Source of the DNA: Acidimicrobiia bacterium
GTDB taxonomy: Bacteria > Acidobacteriota > Terriglobia > Bryobacterales > Bryobacteraceae
NCBI GenBank assembly: GCA_016871315.1
Contig: VFZE01000004.1
Location: 62,001-126,000, forward strand
DNA: 64,000 bases
Reading direction: 5' to 3'
Shown in pieces: positions 46,650-55,904 of the stretch; position 1 is the stretch's first letter; each line of letters opens with the position of its first letter. Below the pieces are notes generated by a model, which had not been told where the DNA came from, ran no database searches, and saw only the letters and a program-made list of their open reading frames with translations. The translations under genes and the position numbers were made by a program.

Positions 46650-46964
46650 ATGAGGTTGTACGTGGGGAATCTCCCTTTCAAAGCGACGGAAAACGACGTG
46701 CAGGATTTTTTTCAGGAAGCCGGTGTAACTGTCGATAACGTGACGGTGGTGAAGGACAAGTTCTCGGGTGAGCCGAGAGGCTTTGGTTTTGTCGAAATCA
46801 CTCGCAGCGAGGATGCTGAAGTTGCGATACGCAACTGCAACGGCAAAGAGATGATGGGCCGCGCGCTGGTAGTCAATGAAGCTCGCCCGATGACCTCCGG
46901 CGGTGGGGGCGGAGGCGGCCGGCGCCAAGGCGGATTCAACCGCGATCGCGGTCCGCGCTACTAA
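46650..46964 (+). CDS. Glycine-rich RRM RNA-binding protein
   Basis: A 104-residue protein; AAAGGAG precedes the ATG at 46650. A single RNA-recognition motif has RNP2 (LYVGNL, residues 3-8) and RNP1 (RGFGFVEI, residues 43-50), followed by a glycine/arginine-rich tail (GGGGGGGRRQGG). Such short bacterial proteins, first known from cyanobacteria, bind single-stranded RNA and are often cold-induced. The stop is 6 bases from the convergent permease stop. Confidence 0.92.
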   Translation: MRLYVGNLPFKATENDVQDFFQEAGVTVDNVTVVKDKFSGEPRGFGFVEITRSEDAEVAIRNCNGKEMMGRALVVNEARPMTSGGGGGGGRRQGGFNRDRGPRY

Positions 46965-46970
46965 CCTCCT

Positions 46971-48194
46971 CTAAATCACGTCCGCAAAGCTTCGCTGAAG
47001 CCTTGTGAACCAGGCGTGTGCGGCCAGACATCCGGCTGCGCACAATCCCGTCAGCGCCGCCAACGCCTGCAGATCCGGAGCACGGGCTTCCAGCAAAACA
47101 GCCCGGTAGGCCTCCACCAGCACATAGATCGGGCTCTTTGACAGGATGGGCACTGCAGCCGCAGGCAGTGACGCTTCCGGGTAGCAGATCGGTGTCAGAA
47201 AAAAAAGTACGGTTAGCCCGAAGCCCGTAACTTGGCCCAGATCCCGCAAATAAACTCCCACCGCGGCCAGCGTCCAGCAGATGGCTAGGGTGAGTAGCAG
47301 TTGTGGCACGATTATCAGCGGCAGCCATAGCGCCGTCAGCGGTATCGATCCGCGGGTTGCCACCAGCAGAAACGCGAAAATCCCCAGTCCGAAACCCTCG
47401 CCCACAAGCCCCGCAAGAACTGGATTCACCGGAAGAATCTCCACCGGGAACAACAGTTTCTTTACGAAGTTGCGATTCTCCAGGATGATGCCCGGCGCGC
47501 GCGCGGCCGCGTCGCTGAAGGCCAGCCACGGCAGCATTCCGGCCAGGAAATACAAGACAAAGCCGGAACGGCTCGGGTCCTGCCCGAAACGCGCTTGCAG
47601 CACAATGCCGAACACGAAAAAGTAAGTCAGCATTAGCAGCAGCGGGTGCATCAGCGTCCAGAGAAGATCTCCGAAAGAACCACGGTAGCGGCTGGCGATG
47701 TCACGGCGGGTCATGGAGCCGATCAGCGAACGGTTGCTCCACAGGCTTTTCACCGGCTCGGTGAACGCTCGGCCTAGTTTGTATCCCAGTTCGCGGCGGC
47801 GCAAACTGCCGCGCGTGGCCACTTCCACCTCTTCCACGCTGCAGCGGCGCTCTTCCACATGCGAGCTGACCAGAAGAAAAGGCCATTCCTTCAGATAATG
47901 CCAGCCCTCATCATCTGAGCGGGGAGAAATGTAGACGTGATAACGGCCGGGTTCGGGCGGCATCGGGATGTGCAAGCTGACTGCGGTCTGCCCTTCCGGA
48001 GGCAGTGGCTGTGGCAGTCTGTGCCAGTCACCCTCGGAAATGAACAGCGAGGTTTCCGGATCAAAAAGCTGCCAGCCCAGGCAGAACCCGCGTCCGGAAT
48101 CCCAGGACTCCCCCGAGAGGTTCTGCAGCCGGAACTCGACGCGAAGATCCAGCCCGTCGGTTGCCGCCCGCGGCTCCTGAAATCCGGCGCTCAT
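46971..48194 (-). CDS. Polysaccharide-export ABC-2 permease with fused N-terminal beta-sandwich
   Basis: A 407-residue protein. Residues about 10-115 (FRLQNLSGESWDSG, FLLVSSHVEE) resemble the beta-sandwich that caps Wzt-type ATPases. Residues about 140-407 are an ABC-2 permease (SLIGSMTRRDIASRYRGSFG, then LLWTLMHPLLLMLTYFFVFG, then PICYPEAS) of the Wzm/KpsM type. It would export a glycan across the inner membrane. No ATP-binding partner gene is in the window, so the ATPase must be elsewhere. It is the last gene of the operon and overlaps the preceding gene by 4 bases. Confidence 0.85.
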   Translation of the reverse strand: MSAGFQEPRAATDGLDLRVEFRLQNLSGESWDSGRGFCLGWQLFDPETSLFISEGDWHRLPQPLPPEGQTAVSLHIPMPPEPGRYHVYISPRSDDEGWHYLKEWPFLLVSSHVEERRCSVEEVEVATRGSLRRRELGYKLGRAFTEPVKSLWSNRSLIGSMTRRDIASRYRGSFGDLLWTLMHPLLLMLTYFFVFGIVLQARFGQDPSRSGFVLYFLAGMLPWLAFSDAAARAPGIILENRNFVKKLLFPVEILPVNPVLAGLVGEGFGLGIFAFLLVATRGSIPLTALWLPLIIVPQLLLTLAICWTLAAVGVYLRDLGQVTGFGLTVLFFLTPICYPEASLPAAAVPILSKSPIYVLVEAYRAVLLEARAPDLQALAALTGLCAAGCLAAHAWFTRLQRSFADVI

Positions 48195-50158
48195 GAGTAC
48201 AACCAGGCAGGATACCGGACGCTCACCGGTCCCTCCTTCCGGCCCACCGCGTAGATGCCGTCACCCCGCAGCTCCGACGGTAGCTTGTAGCGCCGCATCA
48301 GATCCTCCACCCAAATCAGCTCCGGTTTGGGCTCTTCCAGAAACTCGCCCGTTTCCAGCTTCTCTACCTCAAAGCCGGCATCGGCCAGCAGCAGCTGAAT
48401 CTCGCCCGGCGTATATTCGCGGTTATGGCGCGCATCGCACATCACGCCGTCCTCGTTGGGCCGCAGGTAGGAAGGAAAAAAGCCCGGATGATAGCCCTGC
48501 AAGATGGCCGAGACCGCACGCAGCGAACTGATGTTAGGCGTGGTGAGAAGCAGGTGACCGCCGGGCTTCAAGATGCGGTTGATCTCCGCCATCATGTGCA
48601 TCGGATCGTTGGGCAGATGCTCCAGCAACTCGCAGCACAGCACTGTGGAAAAGTATTCATCCTCGTAGGGAAAGCGGTCCTTCTCCGCGTCAAACAGATC
48701 CAGCTCGCAGGCAAACTCTTCTCCGTGGGAGGAGACAGCTGCCTTCCTGTCCGCGTTGCCGGCCGGGCCGTAGTAGCATCCGCGAACCTCGCCATAGCCG
48801 AGCTTCAAGCGCAGCGCCGGGGTGATTTGCAGGTACGCGCCCATTTCCAGAATGCGGTCCTCGGCTTTTCCTGGCGGCACCAACTCCAGGGTGCGGCGCA
48901 GCCTTGTGATGTGCGTCTCCACATATCCACGCGATTCATCCGTTTGCGCCCAGCTTCGGATATAGCCGGGTTCGACGCTCACCGGCTCGGCAGGTTCGGC
49001 TCCCTCGAGCACCGGACGACTCCATTCGCCGCCCGCGGCAACCGATTCGAGAAACGAATGGTACAGCGCGGCGGTGCGACTCCAGGAGCATTCCCTCTCC
49101 ACCCACCCCCTCGCGCGCGCTCCCATCGCTTGCGCCAGGTCCGGCCTTTGCACAAGCAGCTGCATGTAATCCGTGAGCAGATCCTCCTCGCTAGTATCCA
49201 CCGGCACCTTCAGGCAAGTGTCATCGGGGAATTCCGCGAAAGCGCCGACGGAGGAAACCAGCACCGCTTTCCCCAGGCTCATCGCCCGCAGTAGCGTGCC
49301 CGAGGTTTCCCCTACCGTCGGGTATCGCAGGTTGAGAATGACGTCGCAGGCCGCCAGGTAACTGGTGAACTCTTCAATCTCCGTGCGCCCGATCAGCCGA
49401 ACCGAGCCGCGCAGGTCCATGCGCGTCAGCATCGACTCCAGCGCAAGATCCTGATGGGGCTCCCCGACTAGGATCATGCGTGGCCGCGGATCGGTGCGTA
49501 GCAGCCGCTGAAACGCACGCAGCGATTCCACGATCCTCTTGTAGGGCTTCAAATGTCCGAAAATGCCAATCAGCGGGGTGTTGGCGTCAATACCAAGCTG
49601 CTGCCGGAACTCCATTCTTTGCGCCGGCATCGCCGATTGCCCCACCCACGCCCCGTGCGGGATCCGCGCCGCCGGTCCCTTGTATCCAGCCTCGCGCGCC
49701 GCCGCGATCACGTATTCGCTATGCGCGATCAAGCCGCGCGCGGAACCCACTAAGCGCCGCAACATCGGGACTCCGTCATAATCCGGCCCTGCTTGCAGCG
49801 CTCTCACCTTCGCCGCATAGGCAAGCGCCGCCGCGCCTCCATCAAACTCCACCTCCCGCATGTAGGCGTCCCAGTCACCGGGGCGAATCGTCATCTCCGC
49901 GATCAAGTGATGCAGGTTAGCCTCGTGCAGCACTACTACTCCGGGATGCCGCAGCGCAGTGCGGTAGGCATGCTCGTGCCACGGGTTGTTGCCGATCTGG
50001 TAGAGACAGATGTCGAAGCCGGATGGAGTGCATCCGCCGCGCTCTCCGGTGACCACCTCCACTTCGCACAGCCTCTTCAAGGGTTCCAGCAAGGCGGCCG
50101 AATAGTCGGCAATCCCGCTGGGAGACGGCGGCAGAGGAGTGAAGCAGGCGACGCGCAT
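48191..50158 (-). CDS. Glycosyltransferase-methyltransferase fusion
   Basis: A 655-residue two-domain enzyme. Residues 1-370 are a family 4 glycosyltransferase (MRVACFTPLPPSPSGIADYS; IGIFGHLKPYKRIVESLRAF; NLRYPTVGETSGTLLRAMSL). Residues about 430-640 form a Rossmann-fold SAM methyltransferase (EDRILEMGAYLQITPAL, then YFSTVLCCELLEHLPNDPM, then EINRILKPGGHLLLTTPN). The pairing suggests sugar transfer followed by methylation, perhaps to cap or stop chain growth, which is inference. It sits 2 bases after the DUF3108 gene in the operon. Confidence 0.88.
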   Translation of the reverse strand: MRVACFTPLPPSPSGIADYSAALLEPLKRLCEVEVVTGERGGCTPSGFDICLYQIGNNPWHEHAYRTALRHPGVVVLHEANLHHLIAEMTIRPGDWDAYMREVEFDGGAAALAYAAKVRALQAGPDYDGVPMLRRLVGSARGLIAHSEYVIAAAREAGYKGPAARIPHGAWVGQSAMPAQRMEFRQQLGIDANTPLIGIFGHLKPYKRIVESLRAFQRLLRTDPRPRMILVGEPHQDLALESMLTRMDLRGSVRLIGRTEIEEFTSYLAACDVILNLRYPTVGETSGTLLRAMSLGKAVLVSSVGAFAEFPDDTCLKVPVDTSEEDLLTDYMQLLVQRPDLAQAMGARARGWVERECSWSRTAALYHSFLESVAAGGEWSRPVLEGAEPAEPVSVEPGYIRSWAQTDESRGYVETHITRLRRTLELVPPGKAEDRILEMGAYLQITPALRLKLGYGEVRGCYYGPAGNADRKAAVSSHGEEFACELDLFDAEKDRFPYEDEYFSTVLCCELLEHLPNDPMHMMAEINRILKPGGHLLLTTPNISSLRAVSAILQGYHPGFFPSYLRPNEDGVMCDARHNREYTPGEIQLLLADAGFEVEKLETGEFLEEPKPELIWVEDLMRRYKLPSELRGDGIYAVGRKEGPVSVRYPAWLYS

Positions 50159-50160
50159 CT

Positions 50161-50838
50161 TCAGCGAAGCAGGTCCATGGAAATGGTTCCCACCGAAAGC
50201 GGCAGTTTCACTTGAACCAGCGTGCGAACCGGGTCGCGTGCGAAAAACACCTCGAAGCTGATCTCAGCCTGTGGACCTTTGATCATCGCCGTGAGCCGGT
50301 CCGCCTCCACGCGCGTATCCTGCGTCACCACTTGGTGCAGCCCGCCGTATTGCAGCTTCAGCTGGTAGGCCGCGCCATAGTAGACGGTCTGCGAGGCCGG
50401 CAACCGCCCCTGTTGCAGCTCCTTGCGCAGGAAAAAGATGAAGGCCAGCGCATCGCGCGCGCAAGGGCCGGTTGCCACCTCCGACTTGCCGCCGCCGGAG
50501 GTTTCCCTCACCAGTTTGCCCGCTTCCAGATCAAACGTCGACTTCTCCGAGGTTTTCCGCGCCCCCAAAGTGTTTTCCCTGTGAAACTCCAGGGAACACC
50601 CATCGGCATTCACACGCGACCGAAACTCCCCCCGCACGGGAACGCCGGGGAGCGCCGCCTCCATCGTCATTTGATATTCGAATCCGCCCGCGGCCGGCTT
50701 GGAGCTGATCTGCGCTTCCCCGAGGCTCAACCCGCTGGGCCAATTGATGGAGTAGAGCAGCGTCTCCTCGTTCCATGCCAGCGCGGCCGGCGTGAGCAGT
50801 AAGCCGGCGGCAACGATCCAATTGCGCCGGAGGGTCAT
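50161..50838 (-). CDS. Secreted DUF3108 protein
   Basis: A 225-residue protein with a signal peptide (MTLRRNWIVAAGLLLTPAAL). The body shows DUF3108 features: LLYSINWPSGLSLGEAQIS, then DALAFIFFLRKELQQGR and TVYYGAAYQLKLQ, consistent with a lipid- or glycan-binding beta-barrel in the periplasm. The function is unknown. It overlaps the downstream end of the preceding glycosyltransferase gene by 4 bases. Confidence 0.78.
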   Translation of the reverse strand: MTLRRNWIVAAGLLLTPAALAWNEETLLYSINWPSGLSLGEAQISSKPAAGGFEYQMTMEAALPGVPVRGEFRSRVNADGCSLEFHRENTLGARKTSEKSTFDLEAGKLVRETSGGGKSEVATGPCARDALAFIFFLRKELQQGRLPASQTVYYGAAYQLKLQYGGLHQVVTQDTRVEADRLTAMIKGPQAEISFEVFFARDPVRTLVQVKLPLSVGTISMDLLR

Positions 50839-52004
50839 TTCAGCGAACGCGCCGCCACAGCTCCTGGCTTGGCCGCCGCCGCCGACCGCGCCGCTGAGGC
50901 CACTTCATAGTAAACCTCCAGAGTCTTGGAAGCTGCGTCCTTCCACTGGAAGCCGGTGGCGCGTTGGTATCCGAGCCTTTCCATACGTGTCCGCAGTTCT
51001 GCATTCAGCAGCAGATCACGCAGCGCCCGGAACATCTGCTCACCGGATTGCGGATCGAAAACGATCGCAGCACCGTCGGCAACCTCCAGCATCGCCGAGG
51101 AGTTGGAGCAGGTCACCGCGCGCCCGCATGCCATCGCCTCCAGGATCGGAATCCCGAACCCTTCATAAAAGGACGGGAAAGCGAACACGTCGCAGCCTCC
51201 GTACAATTGAACCAGTTCGTCGTCGGTCACGAATCCCGTGAAGTGGATGCGATGGGCGCAGGAAGAGTCGGCCGCAGCCCGCCGCACCCGTGAAGCGTAC
51301 CAGCTATCCTGTCCTACCAGCACCAGGTGATGGGGCAACTCCGGGTGCTGGCGCACCAACTCCTCAAAGGCGTGAATCAAACCCGTCTGATTCTTGCGCG
51401 GCTGGAGGTCGCCTACCATCAGCACGTAGGGAACGGGTACGCCCAGCCGGCCGCGGACGGCGGCCCTGGCCTGTTCCCTCGACATGGGCCGGAACGAGGA
51501 GCTGACCGCATTGGGCACCACCGTAACCTTCTCCTCCGGCAAATTGTAGGCTCTCCGGATCGCCTGGGCGGAGAATTCGCTGGGAGTGAGAATGCGGGCG
51601 GCGCGCCGAACGGTGCGGCGCACCGTGAGCTGTAGCTGTGCGGCGCGAGCGGGAGGAAAATACTCGGGCCGTTCCAGGAAACTGATGTCGTGCACGCTCA
51701 CCACCACCGGCGCAGGGCAACCGAGCGGCGCCGTGTACTGCACGTGGAACAGATCCGGCCGATCCTCCCGTAGCCGCCGCGACAGGTCTAACCCCAGCCG
51801 GACGAACGGATTCCCGGAAACCTGCCGGCATTGAAACCGCTCCGGGACGTAGTTCTCCGCGCCGGGTTCGGAAACGTAGGCGATGAAATCCGAAGTTTGA
51901 TCCAGTTCGGCGAAGCTCCGCAACAGGTTTCGGATGTAAACCTCGTTCCCCGTCAGGTTGCGCCCAATGGCGTGTGCGTCGACACAGAAACGCATGCGCG
52001 TCAT
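50835..52004 (-). CDS. Family 4 glycosyltransferase
   Basis: A 389-residue GT-B enzyme; I start at the ATG at 52004, after which FCVDAHAIGRNLTGNEVYIR resembles the acceptor loop of the enzyme at 24213. Later blocks are LMVGDLQPRKNQTGLIHAF and YGGCDVFAFPSFYEGFGIPI, followed by EAMACGRAV. It transfers a sugar inside the operon's glycan pathway; the donor is not predictable. It lies 10 bases after the preceding glycosyltransferase. Confidence 0.88.
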   Translation of the reverse strand: MTRMRFCVDAHAIGRNLTGNEVYIRNLLRSFAELDQTSDFIAYVSEPGAENYVPERFQCRQVSGNPFVRLGLDLSRRLREDRPDLFHVQYTAPLGCPAPVVVSVHDISFLERPEYFPPARAAQLQLTVRRTVRRAARILTPSEFSAQAIRRAYNLPEEKVTVVPNAVSSSFRPMSREQARAAVRGRLGVPVPYVLMVGDLQPRKNQTGLIHAFEELVRQHPELPHHLVLVGQDSWYASRVRRAAADSSCAHRIHFTGFVTDDELVQLYGGCDVFAFPSFYEGFGIPILEAMACGRAVTCSNSSAMLEVADGAAIVFDPQSGEQMFRALRDLLLNAELRTRMERLGYQRATGFQWKDAASKTLEVYYEVASAARSAAAAKPGAVAARSLK

Positions 52005-52014
52005 TCCAGTATAG

Positions 52015-53196
52015 TCAAATCCCCAGTCTATCCAGAGCCTTCCAGCCCGCTGCCCAGGTAAATTTTTCCGCGAGTAGCGATCGGCCCTGCTCAATGAGGG
52101 ATCCCCGTAACTTAGGCGAGTCTAGCAAAGAGCCGACCGCATCCGCAAAATCCTGCACATTATCCGCTAATAAGAGATGTTTTCCGTGCTCGGCGGCCAG
52201 TCCTTGCGCACCGATCGCGGTCGATACCACCGGCGCTCCCGCCCCCCATGCCTCCAGTATTTTGATCCGCGTTCCGCTTCCGGAGCGCAACGGAACAATA
52301 GCGGCCGACGAACCGGCTAGTTCTGTCCACGTATCGGGGATCTCTCCGGTCAGGCGCACGCCTGGTGAACTCCTGACATACTTCCTCACCGCTTCCGGAT
52401 TCTTCCCCGCCAGCACCCATTCCAAACCCGGATACCGCTCACAAAGTAGCGGCCAAATCGAAGATGCGAACCAGCCGACTGCGGCCTGGTTGGGATGGTA
52501 CGCCAAGTTGCCGGTGAACACGATCTGGTTCTTTACCGTCACGCAGGGAGCCTCACGTTCTGGAATGGCGTTCGGGTACACGTGCGCAATCGCCTGAGAG
52601 GAGATCCGCCGCGCCAGTTCCCGGTCCTCGTCGCTGGCCGTCAGCACGATGTCAAACTGCGGCAGAAACTCCGCCTCCAGCCGCCGGCAAGCTGCTGCGA
52701 AGCGCCGGTGTCCTGCTCCCACCGGTCCAGGCTCCACTTGTGCGCTCAACTCGTGTAGCCTCGATTCCACGTTGTGCAGATTGAGCACCGTGCTGTCGCT
52801 GAATTCTCCCAGCAATGTGCGGTAGGGCGCTGTCCAAAAATGTTCCAGCACCACCACATTCCACCGGTGGCCCTTGCAAAACCGCTCGATGGCTGCCTCA
52901 TAACCCGCGAACCGGTCCACCAGCGGCGGCACATCACGGCGCAGCCGCTTCAAGTTCCGCCACACCCTGGCCAGCCCGCCGCGGCGATGATAGGGCAGAT
53001 CGATCAACAGGTTTTCCTGAATCAGTCCGGGCGGCAAGGCCGCGCGCGGGTCCGGAGAGCCACGTTCCCGGAAAAGTATCGCATCCAGTGGGTAGCGCTG
53101 CGCCAGATAGTGGAGCATCGATGCTGTACGGATCGCGCCGCCGCCGTATAGTGGATAGGGCGCCTCCGGGCAAACAATCAAGGCTCTAGCTTGCAA
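52015..53196 (-). CDS. Family 4 glycosyltransferase with TTG start
   Basis: A 393-residue enzyme (LIVCPEAPYPLYGGGAIRTA; VFTGNLAYHPNQAAVGWFAS; GSGTRIKILEAWGAGAPVVS). The only good start is the TTG at 53196, preceded by AGGAGG at a proper distance. It overlaps the end of the upstream gene by 11 bases. Longer in-frame N-terminal extension is arginine/cysteine-rich and unlike protein. It closely resembles the N-terminal half of the first-fusion enzyme at 2871-4943 in its LYGGGAIRTA-type start. Confidence 0.85.
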   Translation of the reverse strand: MQARALIVCPEAPYPLYGGGAIRTASMLHYLAQRYPLDAILFRERGSPDPRAALPPGLIQENLLIDLPYHRRGGLARVWRNLKRLRRDVPPLVDRFAGYEAAIERFCKGHRWNVVVLEHFWTAPYRTLLGEFSDSTVLNLHNVESRLHELSAQVEPGPVGAGHRRFAAACRRLEAEFLPQFDIVLTASDEDRELARRISSQAIAHVYPNAIPEREAPCVTVKNQIVFTGNLAYHPNQAAVGWFASSIWPLLCERYPGLEWVLAGKNPEAVRKYVRSSPGVRLTGEIPDTWTELAGSSAAIVPLRSGSGTRIKILEAWGAGAPVVSTAIGAQGLAAEHGKHLLLADNVQDFADAVGSLLDSPKLRGSLIEQGRSLLAEKFTWAAGWKALDRLGI

Positions 53197-54202
53197 AGCG
53201 ATCGATCGCCTCCTGGTACACGGCCCGCATCCTCCGCGCCGTCTTGTCCCAACCGAACATCGCCGCCCTATGCAGTCCCTTTTCCGACAGCTCTTTTCTG
53301 AGCGGCGTGCTTTCCAACACCGTCCGCATAGCCTCCGCCCAGGCCTTTCTATCGTTTGCCGCAACGTGCAGCGCCGCGCCCCCCGAGACTTCCATTAGCG
53401 CCGCGTCTTTGCTCGCGATCACCGGCGCTCCGCATTGCATCGCTTCCAGCAAGGGAAGGCCGAAGCCTTCATAACTGGATGGAAACACCACAGCCGTTGC
53501 GCCGGAATACAGCGCCGGCAGCTCGTCCTCGGACACCATTCCCGCAAGTCGCAGCCCGGGCTCCGGCCGCGGCGGCTCAAAGTCCTCTCTCATCCGGCCG
53601 GCAAGCACCAGATCGACATCATGAAGGCGTTTCACTTGACGCCACGCTTCCATCGCCACTCCCAAATTCTTGCGCGGCTCCAGCGTTCCCACGAATAGAA
53701 AGTAAGGTGCGGCCGCTTCGCTTCTCTCCATGCGCCGGAAATGTGATCCGGCAGCCAGCGGCACGGCCACCGTGCGGGACGGATGCAAGCCAAAATGTTC
53801 GATCGCCTGCCGGCGGATCACCTCCGTTGGCGTCACCACGATCGTCGCCAGACCAAGTCCTACAAGAAAGGGAGTGCGGCGGCTTACCCGCGCGCTCACA
53901 CCGGCCGGTCTGCCCGGCAAAAACGGACTGAGGTCGTGCACTGTGATTACGCTCGGCTTCAGCGGCAGGTACGGCACCGCAAAGTCCGTGCCATGGAACA
54001 GGTCAAACCCGCGCCGGTACAAATGAACCGGCAGGCCGATGGACCACCATCGCCGCATCAGAGCATTCGAGCCATGCTGCAGGAGCAGGCTGAAGCTATC
54101 CTCGGGAAACTCCTGTTGCAGGGCTGAAGCAAGTTCCACGGTGTATCGCGCAATCCCGCCCGTCGGCACGCTCAGCGGCGTCGCATCCAGTGCCACCTTC
54201 AT
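53186..54202 (-). CDS. Family 4 glycosyltransferase
   Basis: A 338-residue GT-B enzyme (MKVALDATPLSVPTGGIARY; FLFVGTLEPRKNLGVAMEAW; SGATAVVFPSSYEGFGLPLL, then EAMQCGAPV). It is short for the family but complete in both halves. It overlaps the esterase gene by 4 bases and the next glycosyltransferase by 11 bases. Confidence 0.88.
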   Translation of the reverse strand: MKVALDATPLSVPTGGIARYTVELASALQQEFPEDSFSLLLQHGSNALMRRWWSIGLPVHLYRRGFDLFHGTDFAVPYLPLKPSVITVHDLSPFLPGRPAGVSARVSRRTPFLVGLGLATIVVTPTEVIRRQAIEHFGLHPSRTVAVPLAAGSHFRRMERSEAAAPYFLFVGTLEPRKNLGVAMEAWRQVKRLHDVDLVLAGRMREDFEPPRPEPGLRLAGMVSEDELPALYSGATAVVFPSSYEGFGLPLLEAMQCGAPVIASKDAALMEVSGGAALHVAANDRKAWAEAMRTVLESTPLRKELSEKGLHRAAMFGWDKTARRMRAVYQEAIDRFAS

Positions 54203-55074
54203 GGAACAGCCGCGCCAAAAACTTCTCGATAAAAAGCCCAGACGGGTTCGCCCATCTGGCGGTAGAACTGGCCGCCGTTGTGCCCCACTCCCGGCACGAG
54301 GAAAAACTCATTCTTCAGGCCGAGGTTTTCCAGCAGCTCATGATACTGACGGTTCCAGTCCTTTAGCTGATCCTCGCCGCCGACCCCAATGCGAACCCGC
54401 GTGCCTTTGGCCGCCGCCGCTTTCTGTCCGGCGATCGTCCACGGGCTGTGCTCCTTGTAGTATGCCTTGTCGCCACCGTAGATCTGCTGGAAGATCGCGG
54501 CACGGCGCTCCGCCAGCGTATCCTCGGTGTGCAGCGCGCCGGCCATCACCGATACAGCCCCGAACAACTCCGCGTACTTCAGCCCCAGCCGCGCGGCGCC
54601 GAACCCGCCCATCGAATAGCCCTCAATCGCCCGCCCCTTCCGATCCGCGATCGTCCGATAAGTCCCATCCACATGGGGAATGAGATCCTTGATGATCACC
54701 TGCTCCATCGGCAGCGATCCGTCCTTGGCGTTCGTGTACATGCTGTTGTTCATTCCATTCACCAGCACCACGATCGCCGGTGGGGCCTTGCCCGCCCGCA
54801 TCGCTTCCACGCCCATGCCGAGGAACACCTGTCCGGAACGCTGATTTCCTCCCAGCCCGTGCAGCCAATACACGACCGGGAAACGCTGTTCCGCGCTGAC
54901 CTCGTATTCCGGCGGCAGATAGATCAGGTAACTGGACTCACGGTCAATCGTCTTGCTGAAAAAACTCACATAGCGGGAACCCGCCGGCGCGGCCTGTACC
55001 GGATCCATCCACTCTGCCTGCTGACTCCAGCCCAGGCATCCCAAGAAAATCCACAGCAGGCCGCGGCGCCTCAT
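54199..55074 (-). CDS. Secreted esterase of the alpha/beta-hydrolase (esterase D/PHB depolymerase) type
   Basis: A 291-residue protein; the ATG at 55074 overlaps the epimerase stop and gives signal peptide MRRRGLLWIFLGCLGWSQQ. Blocks are YLIYLPPEYE, FPVVYWLHGLGG and the nucleophile elbow GYSMGGFGAARLG with its serine; GVGHNGGQFY supplies the histidine. It would deacylate a glycan or ester in the periplasm. Its place in the operon suggests action on the product polysaccharide. Confidence 0.86.
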   Translation of the reverse strand: MRRRGLLWIFLGCLGWSQQAEWMDPVQAAPAGSRYVSFFSKTIDRESSYLIYLPPEYEVSAEQRFPVVYWLHGLGGNQRSGQVFLGMGVEAMRAGKAPPAIVVLVNGMNNSMYTNAKDGSLPMEQVIIKDLIPHVDGTYRTIADRKGRAIEGYSMGGFGAARLGLKYAELFGAVSVMAGALHTEDTLAERRAAIFQQIYGGDKAYYKEHSPWTIAGQKAAAAKGTRVRIGVGGEDQLKDWNRQYHELLENLGLKNEFFLVPGVGHNGGQFYRQMGEPVWAFYREVFGAAVP

Positions 55075-55904
55075 CGCAGTTCCTCCAGCACTTGTGGACG
55101 CGACGGTCTCCATCCCAGCACCCGCGCCGCTTTGGTGCTGCCCACCTTCTGATCGATGATCAAGGCCTCCGCAATCGGGCCCAGCAGCTTGCGCGCCTCC
55201 TCCAGACTCAGACTCTTCTCGCATCCTGCTGCCAGCGCCACGTCCTTCCACAACTGCGGTGCGCCGTGCGCTGCCAGGTAAAGTTCACCGGGTCCTGAGT
55301 TCTCCAGCGCCAAAACATACAAATCGGCCAGATCATCCACGTGAACGAAACTCCAGTGGTTCTCACCGCCGCCGATGAGAGGCAGCTCGCCGCTCTTCAG
55401 CCGGTGAACCGCGCCTCCGCCACGCCCGTACACCATCGCCGGCCGGACCACGATCCCGCGTATCCTCCGGTCGCCCGCTTCCAGCACCAGCCGCTCTACC
55501 GCCGGCCGCCAGGCCACAATCGACGCGGGCTTGAGCGGGAACATCTCCCCAGCCAGCCGCCCTTTCGTATCCCCCATCACCCAAACACCGCTCGTATAGA
55601 GGAAAGTCTTGCCTGTTCCATCCAGTGCGTCCAGTACCGACTCCACCACCGCCCGGTCCATAACGCCGCTGTTTGTGCCCCAACTCATTGCCGTGTGGAC
55701 CACGGCGTCGCAAGCCCCGGCCGCCTGCCGCCATGCACCCGGATGCTCCAGATCGCCGCGGCAGATCTCCGCCCCCCATGACGCCAGCTTCTGCGCCGAT
55801 TCTTCCGACCGCGCCAGCGCCTTGACTCCATGTCCCTTCTGTTGGAGCCGGTCCAGTACCGCGGAGCCGATGTAGCCCGTGGCCCCGGTCAGGAAAACTT
55901 TCAT
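55071..55904 (-). CDS. NAD(P)-dependent epimerase/dehydratase-like protein
   Basis: A 277-residue Rossmann protein. The nucleotide loop is LTGATGYIGSAV; the acidic block is ICRGDLEHP. The extended-SDR YxxxK pair is not evident at its usual place (TSGVWVMG), so catalysis may differ from typical epimerases. C-terminal parts (FVHVDDLADLYVLAL) are family-like. It probably modifies a nucleotide sugar or related compound for the operon's glycan. Confidence 0.8.
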   Translation of the reverse strand: MKVFLTGATGYIGSAVLDRLQQKGHGVKALARSEESAQKLASWGAEICRGDLEHPGAWRQAAGACDAVVHTAMSWGTNSGVMDRAVVESVLDALDGTGKTFLYTSGVWVMGDTKGRLAGEMFPLKPASIVAWRPAVERLVLEAGDRRIRGIVVRPAMVYGRGGGAVHRLKSGELPLIGGGENHWSFVHVDDLADLYVLALENSGPGELYLAAHGAPQLWKDVALAAGCEKSLSLEEARKLLGPIAEALIIDQKVGSTKAARVLGWRPSRPQVLEELR